A stretch of 6,396 nucleotides of DNA. Source: Veillonella parvula (GTDB lineage: Bacteria > Bacillota > Negativicutes > Veillonellales > Veillonellaceae). The notes beneath the pieces are model-generated. The model worked only from the letters and a program-made list of their open reading frames with translations. It did no database searches and was not told the origin of the DNA. How positions within the stretch are numbered: position 1 is the first letter of the stretch; every line of letters begins with the position of its first letter. The stretch lies in contig CAMUQE010000107.1 in the NCBI GenBank assembly GCA_947096075.1, forward strand, positions 1-6,396. The letters run 5' to 3'. Both the position numbers and the translations under genes were made by a program. This document shows positions 1 through 5,891 of the stretch, one piece after another.

Positions 1-91
1 CCATGCCGAAGAGATAAAATGAATATAAACTCATAATAAATTATTTAAATTTCATTTATGAGATTATATTCATTTTATCTCTTCGGCATGG
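1..91. repeat. 36-bp inverted repeat (long hairpin)
   Basis: Bases 1-36 are the reverse complement of 56-91 with one mismatch (opposite base 63), separated by a 19-nt AT-rich spacer. The outer end of the stem is GC-richer (CCATGCCGAAGAG) and the inner part is AT-rich. No T-run follows base 91, so it does not look like a normal intrinsic terminator. The left arm begins at the first base of the window and may extend further. It could be a terminator or processing hairpin of an upstream gene, or a small MITE-like element; the sequence alone does not decide. Confidence 0.8.
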
Positions 92-115
92 TATAAAATA
101 AGCCCGTATTTTATA
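92..115. repeat. Small AT-rich hairpin next to the long inverted repeat
   Basis: A perfect 9-bp inverted repeat, TATAAAATA and TATTTTATA, encloses the 6-nt loop AGCCCG. It abuts the 36-bp inverted repeat directly. All stem pairs are A-T, so its stability is low and its function is uncertain. It could be the tail of the same element or chance in AT-rich DNA. Confidence 0.45.
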
Positions 116-122
116 TAAACTT

Positions 123-136
123 GTGATATGAATCAC
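123..136. promoter_or_regulatory. Possible FNR/CRP-type operator
   Basis: GTGAT-ATGA-ATCAC is a perfect dyad containing the core TGAT-N4-ATCA, which resembles the sites of the FNR/CRP regulator family (FNR consensus TTGAT-N4-ATCAA). It lies upstream of a perfect TATAAT at 172-177 and about 100 bases upstream of the better-supported adhesin promoter. A 14-base dyad can occur by chance in AT-rich DNA, so this is only a candidate for oxygen- or nutrient-responsive control of the adhesin. Confidence 0.25.
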
Positions 137-199
137 TATAAAGTCCATTACTACGCTGTTTTTGCAATGTCTATAATTATGAAAAATAAATGAAAATGC

Positions 200-229
200 T
201 TGATAGTGTATTAAAGGTTTTGATATACT
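200..229 (+). promoter_or_regulatory. Probable adhesin promoter
   Basis: TTGATA (200-205) is followed after 18 bases by TATACT (224-229). TG at 221-222 gives an extended -10 box. Transcription would start near 236, leaving a leader of roughly 85 nt before the ATG at 323. A second candidate -10, TATAAT at 172-177, has only a weak -35 (TTACTA, 148-153). The choice between them is inference from consensus match. Confidence 0.5.
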
Positions 230-312
230 TATAACATTGAAAATTTTAAAATTCTCGTATGACTTACCATATGATAAAACATCGAGGGAGCATTAATATT
301 AATATAGTTTAT

Positions 313-325
313 AGGAGAAAGTATG
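313..325 (+). promoter_or_regulatory. Ribosome binding site and native ATG of the adhesin
   Basis: AGGAGA (313-318) sits 4 bases upstream of ATG at 323-325. The MATE gene downstream has the same arrangement (AGGAGA, 4 bases, ATG). The ATG begins MNKIL, the usual first residues of an extended signal peptide region. The alternative in-frame TTG at 345 has no ribosome binding site in front of it. This decides that 323 is the ancestral start, even though its frame hits a stop after 19 codons. Confidence 0.8.
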
Positions 326-344
326 AATAAGATTTTAAAGTGGT

Positions 345-3300
345 TTGGAGCAAATCAAAAACTGTTACGTAGTAGTATCTGAGTTCGCTAAGAATAATGG
401 TGGTAAAAAGAAAATTGTTGTAGCAGCAATCTTGGCTGCATTAGCAATGACTAATACTAGCATCTCTATGGCGGCAAATACTTTGCCTACAAATCTGCAT
501 GCAACAGCAGTAGGCTTAGGGGCTGGTGCTTCTGTTACTGGTGACAAAGCTGTAGGTTTCGGTCAAAATGCAGCAGCTGCTGGTGGATATTCTATTGCAA
601 TAGGTTCTAATTCTAGTACCAGTGTTAACAGTCCACAAGGAATCGCTATTGGTGGGGGTAATACTGCTAATGAAGGTGCAAGAGTAATTGGGGAACAAGC
701 AATTGCCATTGGGGGAAATACAATAGCTCAAGGTAACTCTTCTACTGTTATTGGTGGCGATGATGTAGTTAAAGCTGATGGTATAAAAGTTGTTTATACT
801 ACGAATAATAGTGAGAATAAGACTGGAGATTTTCGTAGTGCTGTTCAAAGCTTAACAGGCTTTGATATGAGAAATCCGCTATATACAACGGCAACGGCTA
901 GCGAATCTGGTATCACATTAGGTATGAAAGGTCAGTCTGGTAATGTGGGCATTGCAATTGGTACTGGTGCAAATGCGAAGGATCGTTTATCAGGAACTTC
1001 TAGTGGTGCTTCTGGTCAAGCCAATGATGATGTAAAAAATGCTATTGCCATTGGCACAGGGGCTAGGGCAAATCGTGATAATGCTATTGCCATCGGTGGT
1101 TGTTCTAATACTGATGTAGGTGGTACAAAACAATCTAGCTATACATTGCCAAATAACGTTGTTGCTTCCTGGGCTGGTGGTGATAAAACATTGCCAGGTG
1201 ACGTCGTATCTTTTGGTTCTAAAGGGTATGAGCGTCAGTTGAAACACGTGGCTCCTGGTAAAGTAAGTGCTACTTCCACAGATGCAATTAATGGCTCTCA
1301 ACTTAGTGCTATTGTAGATCAAATCGCTTATAAATATATATCTATAAAATCTTCTGATGTTGCTAATAAAGATAATACTGGTGCTACGGCAACTAATTCC
1401 ATTGCTATTGGTACGACAAACCAAACACGTCAAATTAATTATGTTGCTGCAGGTACTGCTGATACAGATGCAGTAAATGTGGCACAGTTAAAGAATGTTA
1501 ATCTAGCTTTTACAGGTGATACTGGTTCAGGTGATGTGAATCTTGCTAATAGTAAATTAGCTGTAAATGGTGATAATACATACATTACAACTACAGCTAA
1601 AGGTAAGAAAATTACAGTTTCTGGTAAAAAGCAAGATATTACTGTAGCAAATGGTAGCGCTACAGCATCGACTGGTATGGCGGATTCTGCTAACGTAGCT
1701 AATGCTATTAATCAAGCGATTGATCAAAATAAATACGGGTGGAATCTCTCTGCTAATGGAGAAACTACATCAGTGGCGGTTGAAAAAGGTAATACAGTAG
1801 ATTTTTCTGGTGACGATAATGTTGCGGTTGCTAGAAATGATAAGAAAATTTCTGTAGCCTTGAAAAAAGATCTTTCTAAATTAAACAGTGTATCTTTCAA
1901 TAATGCTGGTGGTAATGAAACCGTTAAAATTGATGGTGACAAAGGTATCAATGCTGGGAATTTGAAAGTTGCCAATGTAGCAGATGGTGTTGTTGATAAA
2001 GATGATGTCAATGTATCTCAATTGAAAAAAGTTGACGATAAAGCAGAAGCTAATAAAACTGCTATTGATACAAATAAAACTGCAATCGCTAAAAATGCAG
2101 GGGATATTGTAACAAATAAGTCTGATATTGCAACCAATAAAGACAATATTGCGACGAATAAACAAAAAATTGCGGACAATAAAACTGCAATTGATAAGAA
2201 TGCAGGCGATATTGCGACAAACAAAGCTGATATTACAACTAATAAGGATAACATCGGCAAAAACACGACAGCTATCACTCGTAAGATTTCCTTAGGTGGT
2301 AACTCTGGTTCTACCAATGAAAAATCCTTGAGTACAGGTGATGTGAAATTTAATGTTAAAGGTGAAAACGGTCTTACTAAGGTTGCTAATGGCGACGATG
2401 TGACTATTAAACTTGATGATACGACTGAAGGTAAAATTGATAATGCAGCTGATCGAGATTTGAGTAATTTGACACCTGACGGTAAGCAACAGGTTAAGGA
2501 TTTAGCAGCATGGAATGTAGTCGCTAATAATGAAACGGCTGAAAAGGTTGAAGGTGGCAACACTGTTAAGTTTATCGATGGTGATAACATTTCTATCACT
2601 CAAAATGGAAAAGACTTCACCGTTTCTACTAAGAAAGATGTAACTTTTGATACGGTAACCGCTACTCAAACGATTACAGCACCAAAAGTGAAAGCGACAA
2701 CTGGAGTTGAAACACCTCAAGTAACAGGCTTGACTAACACTACATGGGTTCCAGGTCAAACACAACCTGTATCTGGTCGTACTGCCACAGAAGACCAGTT
2801 GAAACACGTTGATGATCAAGTAGAGGAAAATAAAGCCAATATCGCTGATAATACAGATAAGATTGGCAAAAATGCTGATGCTATTGCTGATAATAAGCAA
2901 AAAATAGCTGATAATAAAGCTGCAATTGATAGAAATGTTGCTGATATCGCTACCAATAAAGATAATATTGCGACGAATAAACAGAATATTGCTGATAACA
3001 AAGCGGCAATCTCTAAAAATGCTGGCGATATTGCAACTAATAAAGCTAATATTGATAAAAATACAGAAGCCATTGCTCGCAAGATTTCTTTAGGTGGTAA
3101 CTCTGGTTCTACCGCTGAAAAGTCTTTGAGCACAGGTGATGTGAAATTCAATGTTAAAGGGGAAAATGGTCTTACTAAGGTTGCTAATGGTGACGATGTC
3201 ACTGTTAAACTCGATGATGTGACTAAAGGTAAAATCGATAATGCAGCAAATCAAGACTTGAGCAACTTAACAGATGCTGGTAAACAACAAGTTAAAGATA

Positions 3301-3647
3301 TATCTGCATGGAATGTAACGGCTGCTGGCGGTACCATTGAAAAAGTACAAGGTGGAGATACTGTAAAATTCCAAGCTGGTGATAATCTTGTAGTTAACCA
3401 AGATAGAACTACTTTCACATATGGCTTGGCTAAAGACTTGAAAGGTCTAAACAGTGTTACCGTAGGTGATGAAAACGGTGTATCTACTAAGATTACCCCT
3501 GCAGGTACAACTGTGAAAGATGCAGCTGGCAACTCTACTGTAATTAAGGGTGGTGGCATGACTATTACTCCAGCAGATGCAACAGCTAGCCCTGTATCCC
3601 TTACTGTAGACGGCTTAAATAATGGTGCAACCAAATTCATGGGGTAG
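345..3647 (+). CDS. Adhesin passenger: signal peptide, YadA head, necks, Trp-rings and coiled-coil stalk
   Basis: This is the long open part of the adhesin (1100 codons from a TTG that is probably not the true start). Residues 6-44 are the end of the extended signal peptide (NCYVVVSEFAKN, then KKK and a hydrophobic stretch, possible cleavage after S-M-A at 41-43). About 52-140 and 200-252 hold YadA-head repeats of the A-I-A-I-G type. Necks of the form NVAxG...TDAVNxxQL lie near 296-321, 361-384 and 540-562. Three Trp-ring-like modules start at W466, W723 and W989. Two stalks of I-x-x-N heptads lie at 574-643 and 833-909. The family exports this part through its own trimeric barrel to the cell surface, where it mediates adhesion and aggregation. 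The frame ends at a TAG right after GGGG, before the anchor, so this product alone would not be held in the outer membrane. The ligand is unknown. Confidence 0.85.
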   Translation: MEQIKNCYVVVSEFAKNNGGKKKIVVAAILAALAMTNTSISMAANTLPTNLHATAVGLGAGASVTGDKAVGFGQNAAAAGGYSIAIGSNSSTSVNSPQGIAIGGGNTANEGARVIGEQAIAIGGNTIAQGNSSTVIGGDDVVKADGIKVVYTTNNSENKTGDFRSAVQSLTGFDMRNPLYTTATASESGITLGMKGQSGNVGIAIGTGANAKDRLSGTSSGASGQANDDVKNAIAIGTGARANRDNAIAIGGCSNTDVGGTKQSSYTLPNNVVASWAGGDKTLPGDVVSFGSKGYERQLKHVAPGKVSATSTDAINGSQLSAIVDQIAYKYISIKSSDVANKDNTGATATNSIAIGTTNQTRQINYVAAGTADTDAVNVAQLKNVNLAFTGDTGSGDVNLANSKLAVNGDNTYITTTAKGKKITVSGKKQDITVANGSATASTGMADSANVANAINQAIDQNKYGWNLSANGETTSVAVEKGNTVDFSGDDNVAVARNDKKISVALKKDLSKLNSVSFNNAGGNETVKIDGDKGINAGNLKVANVADGVVDKDDVNVSQLKKVDDKAEANKTAIDTNKTAIAKNAGDIVTNKSDIATNKDNIATNKQKIADNKTAIDKNAGDIATNKADITTNKDNIGKNTTAITRKISLGGNSGSTNEKSLSTGDVKFNVKGENGLTKVANGDDVTIKLDDTTEGKIDNAADRDLSNLTPDGKQQVKDLAAWNVVANNETAEKVEGGNTVKFIDGDNISITQNGKDFTVSTKKDVTFDTVTATQTITAPKVKATTGVETPQVTGLTNTTWVPGQTQPVSGRTATEDQLKHVDDQVEENKANIADNTDKIGKNADAIADNKQKIADNKAAIDRNVADIATNKDNIATNKQNIADNKAAISKNAGDIATNKANIDKNTEAIARKISLGGNSGSTAEKSLSTGDVKFNVKGENGLTKVANGDDVTVKLDDVTKGKIDNAANQDLSNLTDAGKQQVKDISAWNVTAAGGTIEKVQGGDTVKFQAGDNLVVNQDRTTFTYGLAKDLKGLNSVTVGDENGVSTKITPAGTTVKDAAGNSTVIKGGGMTITPADATASPVSLTVDGLNNGATKFMG
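2064..2273 (+). repeat. Coiled-coil stalk 1: ten I-x-x-N heptads
   Basis: Ten consecutive 21-nt units encode heptads with Ile at position a and Asn at position d (IDTN, IAKN, IVTN, IATN, IATN, IADN, IDKN, IATN, ITTN, IGKN), preceded by an AEAN heptad and ending in ITRK. This matches the 'N@d' trimeric coiled-coil motif known from trimeric autotransporter stalks, where core asparagines coordinate anions. Here position e is usually Lys rather than the more familiar Thr. The segment follows a neck and leads into repeat copy A. Confidence 0.85.
2283..2519 (+). repeat. Internal duplication, copy A
   Basis: This segment (KISLGGNSGST through AAWNV) is repeated 798 bases downstream at 3081-3317, with no indel between the copies and high identity at DNA and protein level. 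It holds the K-F-N-V-K-G-E-N-G-L-T-K-V-A-N-G-D-D-V stretch, the DLSNLT segment and the Trp that opens the second Trp-ring. The coiled coils before both copies are also related, so the duplicated module is stalk plus head-like domain. Confidence 0.85.
2841..3071 (+). repeat. Coiled-coil stalk 2: eleven I-x-x-N heptads
   Basis: Eleven 21-nt units encode I-x-x-N heptads (IADN, IGKN, IADN, IADN, IDRN, IATN, IATN, IADN, ISKN, IATN, IDKN), preceded by VEEN and ending in IARK. Aligned from its 3' end with stalk 1, it lacks one heptad (the ITTNKDN unit), so the offset changes from 798 to 777 bases. The two stalks therefore differ by gain or loss of whole 21-nt units, which keeps the frame and the coiled-coil register. 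Confidence 0.85.
3081..3317 (+). repeat. Internal duplication, copy B
   Basis: This is the second copy of the module at 2283-2519, in direct orientation at a fixed 798-base offset (266 residues). Differences are mostly third-position changes plus a few substitutions, for example S-T-A-E-K in place of S-T-N-E-K and DDVTKG in place of DDTTEG. After the shared Trp the copies diverge (NVTAAGGTIEKVQGG versus NVVANNETAEKVEGG) but keep the Trp-ring pattern. Confidence 0.85.
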
Positions 3648-3688
3648 CGCCTGGCACAGATGATACTGATGCAGTAAATGTTAGCCAA

Positions 3689-4228
3689 TTGAAAGTATCT
3701 AATGCTGGTTTACAAGAAGCTGTTAATCGTGTAGGTACTGAAACACAACGTGTTGGTGCTCATGCGACAGCTATGGCAGCGTTGAAACCAATTCAATACG
3801 ATCCATTGGAACCAACTCAAATTATGGCTGGTATTGGCAACTACCGTGGTGAAACTGCGGGGGCTATCGGTATTGCTCACTACCGAACTGAAGATACTAT
3901 GTTCAACGTAGGTGTTTCACTTGGTACTAGCCACAATATGGTAAATGCAGGTGTAACGCATAAATTTGGTGGTAGTCGTGAAAGAAAAGACGCTATTCCA
4001 GAACGTTATAAAGCAGGTCCTATTAGCTCTGTTTATGTAATGCAAGACGAAGTATCTAGCCTCAAAAAAGAGAATAGTAATCAAAAAACTATTATTGCTA
4101 ATCAAGCAGCACGTCTAAATACATTAGAAGCTGAAAATGAACGTCAACGTCAAGAATTGGCTGAGACTAAACAAGGCTTAGATGACTTGCGTGCAGTAGT
4201 AAATCAACTATTAGCATCTAAAGGTTAA
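3689..4228 (+). CDS. Adhesin C-terminal part: YadA-type membrane anchor plus post-barrel coiled coil
   Basis: This is the membrane anchor of the adhesin, in a different frame from the passenger. The frame is open from 3623 and includes the neck residues VAPGTDDTDAVNVSQL. The TTG at 3689 is the Leu of that neck and has no ribosome binding site, so independent translation is unlikely. Residues 5-34 form the helix entering the pore (VNRVGTETQRVGAHATAMAA). About 43-94 give four beta strands (MAGIGNYRG, AGAIGIAHYR, MFNVGVSLGT, NMVNAGVTHKFG), which in a trimer make the 12-strand outer-membrane pore. Family members usually stop at the last strand; here about 85 residues follow. Of these, 122-175 form about eight heptads (V, N, I, L, N, L, L, V at a). 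With the passenger threaded outward, this tail should lie in the periplasm. Confidence 0.85.
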   Translation: MKVSNAGLQEAVNRVGTETQRVGAHATAMAALKPIQYDPLEPTQIMAGIGNYRGETAGAIGIAHYRTEDTMFNVGVSLGTSHNMVNAGVTHKFGGSRERKDAIPERYKAGPISSVYVMQDEVSSLKKENSNQKTIIANQAARLNTLEAENERQRQELAETKQGLDDLRAVVNQLLASKG

Positions 4229-4282
4229 AAGTTGAGAGCTAGTTTTGATAATAGTTTAAGATAATCATTTTCCTGTAAACTT

Positions 4283-4345
4283 AAAGAACCTCTTATACAC
4301 TGTTATACCTGATAGGTTACATAGATTTTGTATAAGAGGTTCTTT
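4283..4345 (+). terminator. Terminator of the adhesin gene
   Basis: A perfect 16-bp stem, AAAGAACCTCTTATAC (4283-4298) with GTATAAGAGGTTCTTT (4330-4345), encloses a 31-nt loop. The loop contains a further small ACCT-GAT-AGGT hairpin (4307-4317). T-rich sequence (TTTTGTTATTTT) overlaps and follows the right arm. It starts 54 bases after the adhesin stop codon. The long loop is atypical, but the position and T-rich tail support rho-independent termination. Confidence 0.75.
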
Positions 4346-4389
4346 TGTTATTTTGATATATATTCTTATTTAAAATGCATAATGTATAA

Positions 4390-4418
4390 ATGACTTCTCA
4401 TGTGTTATATGATATAAT
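4390..4418 (+). promoter_or_regulatory. Promoter of the MATE transporter gene
   Basis: ATGACT (4390-4395, four of six matches to the -35 consensus) is followed after 17 bases by a perfect TATAAT (4413-4418). TG at 4410-4411 makes it an extended -10. The start would be near 4425, giving a leader of about 57 nt. It lies after the adhesin terminator, so the transporter is probably transcribed on its own. Confidence 0.6.
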
Positions 4419-4481
4419 ACAATAGATATAAGAAGTGAAGTAATGCCTTTACTATATGATCTTACATGAATAGGAGATAGG

Positions 4482-5891
4482 ATGTTAGACCGTATACAAC
4501 GATGGCTTTCAATAGATACCATGTTACCTGTTGCAGAACGATTAGGACCTGTAGGAACTACAAAGCAGCTATATGGTAATTATTTAAAAATAGCTTGGCC
4601 AGCTACATTACAAGGCTTGATGTTACAATTTATGACGGCCATCGATTTGGCGATGGTTGGTGCCTTAGGTGCGTCAGCTCTTGCTTCGGTAGGCATTATG
4701 GGACAACCTGAGATGGTAATGCTCATCTTCTGTCGAGCCTTATCCATTGCTGTGACGGCAATTATAGCTCGTCGTAATGGTGAAGGTGATGTAGATGGTA
4801 TGAATGCCGTGCTCAAGCAGTCTATTTTATTGAATTTTTTGATTTATGTACCGTTATTATTGATATGTTTCTTAAATTTAGAGCATATTCTACGTTTTAC
4901 AGGTGCTGAAGATGGCTATATTGAAACAGCTGTTTGGTATGGTCGTTTCATAGTTATTAGTTTAATCTTTCAGTCTTTTAGTCAAATCGTAGGGGCTGCA
5001 CTCATTGGATATGGTAATACTAAAGTTATTTTTAAATCTAATGTAGTAGGGAATATTTTGAATACAATAATGAACTTCTTCTTGATTTATGGTATTGGTT
5101 TCTTCCCTGAACTTGGTGTTATGGGGGCAGGGGTTTCCACCATGATCAGTAGTGCGATTATTGCATTATTGTTGTTGCGTACGATTTCACAACATACTGC
5201 TACTGGATTAACATTGCGCCATCCGTCGAAGTGGATTTTTGAAAGACCTGTACTTCATACGATGTTTCATGTAGGTGGCAGTTCCTTGGGGGAACAGTTC
5301 TTTGAACGGTTCGGTATGTATACATACACTATGATCGTGGCTTCCTTAGGTGCAGTACCTTTGGCCGCGCATTACGTATGTATGAATCTAATGGATATAT
5401 TTTATTATTTTGCGATGGGACTTGGCTTTGCAGGCGCGTCACATACGGGTCAAAATCTTGGGCATAAAAGGCCGGATATTGCACGTACTTATGGTAAAAT
5501 TGGTGCTCGTATCGGTTTAGTCGTGGGCCTTGTAAGTGCATTAATCTTTATTGGCCCTGGTGATTTTTTAGTACAGTTATATACTCGTGAAAGTGATGTT
5601 GTTACCCTTTCTGCTACTTTGATGGGCATTATGGCAATCGCTGCATTTCCTCAAGCATTACAACAAGTATACTCCGGTGTGTTGAAAGGTGCAGGGGATA
5701 CATATTACATCATGAAATATTCTCTTGTGAGCGTAGCAATCATTCGGCCTATCATTACATATCTATTGTGTATTACATTAGGTTTAGGCCTCTTTGGGGC
5801 ATGGTTATCTTTGTGCTTTGATCAGTCTCTAAGGTTATGTTGTTCTTATTTTAGATTTATTCAAGGAGCATGGCAACATAAGGTTGTTTAA
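4482..5891 (+). CDS. MATE-family multidrug/cation antiporter
   Basis: This is a 469-residue inner-membrane protein of the MATE superfamily (NorM/DinF relatives), which exports cationic drugs or metabolites in exchange for Na+ or H+. The length fits the family (about 450) and hydrophobic stretches fit 12 membrane helices in two halves. The first half opens with AWPATLQGLMLQFMTAID; Asp55 in helix 1 matches the conserved acidic residue of NorM-type pumps. The second half has GEQFFERFG (about 270-278), where Glu275 probably matches the helix-7 glutamate of NorM, and GQNLGHKRPDIA (323-334), a typical MATE loop. QVYSGVLKGAGDT (395-407) is also characteristic. AGGAGA lies 4 bases before the ATG. The frame is intact, in contrast to the adhesin upstream. 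Substrate and coupling ion cannot be read from the sequence. Confidence 0.93.
   Translation: MLDRIQRWLSIDTMLPVAERLGPVGTTKQLYGNYLKIAWPATLQGLMLQFMTAIDLAMVGALGASALASVGIMGQPEMVMLIFCRALSIAVTAIIARRNGEGDVDGMNAVLKQSILLNFLIYVPLLLICFLNLEHILRFTGAEDGYIETAVWYGRFIVISLIFQSFSQIVGAALIGYGNTKVIFKSNVVGNILNTIMNFFLIYGIGFFPELGVMGAGVSTMISSAIIALLLLRTISQHTATGLTLRHPSKWIFERPVLHTMFHVGGSSLGEQFFERFGMYTYTMIVASLGAVPLAAHYVCMNLMDIFYYFAMGLGFAGASHTGQNLGHKRPDIARTYGKIGARIGLVVGLVSALIFIGPGDFLVQLYTRESDVVTLSATLMGIMAIAAFPQALQQVYSGVLKGAGDTYYIMKYSLVSVAIIRPIITYLLCITLGLGLFGAWLSLCFDQSLRLCCSYFRFIQGAWQHKVV

Larger units (their letters stand above)
323..4228 (+). pseudogene. Trimeric autotransporter adhesin, whole gene with three apparent frameshifts
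   Basis: Read as one gene, this encodes a YadA/Hia-type trimeric autotransporter of about 1302 residues. The conserved signal peptide is spread over three frames: MNKIL from 323, VVWSKSK from 340 and NCYVVVSE from 360. Adding one A to the run at 337-339 and one to the run at 357-361 restores an uninterrupted peptide. Near the 3' end the frame leaves at about 3623-3631; adding one base there (GGTGC to GGTGGC) restores G-G-N-Q-I-H-G-V-A-P-G and joins the neck to the anchor. The total length plus 3 bases is an exact multiple of three. The roughly 3.3 kb between these sites is fully open, which is unusual for an old pseudogene. The breaks may be homopolymer base-calling errors, recent mutations or a switch. 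If they are real, no anchored adhesin is made. Confidence 0.75.

Noticed and set aside
345..347. TTG at 345 as the real start of the adhesin
   Set aside because: There is no ribosome binding site in front of it, and it would remove the start of the conserved extended signal peptide. The ATG at 323 has a good AGGAGA and the expected MNKIL.
2018..2599. Long open frames on the minus strand inside the adhesin, including this 193-codon one
   Set aside because: They mirror the repetitive, stop-poor codon use of the adhesin, have low-complexity hydrophobic translations, and lack promoters or ribosome binding sites.
2064..3071. CRISPR-like or satellite repeats from the regularly spaced 21-nt units
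   Set aside because: The period is a coding heptad, in frame, with variable third positions and no unique spacers.
3636..3650. Programmed -1 frameshift at GGGG followed directly by TAG
   Set aside because: A slip on GGGG would enter the anchor frame, but conserved neck residues (N-Q-I-H-G) are already readable in the downstream frame before the run, so the frame was lost earlier. No slippery heptamer is seen, and I did not identify a stimulatory structure.
4443..4469. Eight-codon leader frame (MPLLYDLT) just upstream of the MATE ribosome binding site
   Set aside because: It ends 3 bases before AGGAGA, which could suggest translational coupling, but such short frames are common by chance and it has no run of regulatory codons or competing hairpins.
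5329..5541. 70-codon frame on the minus strand inside the MATE gene
   Set aside because: It lies wholly within an intact, well-recognised gene on the other strand and shows no start signals of its own.
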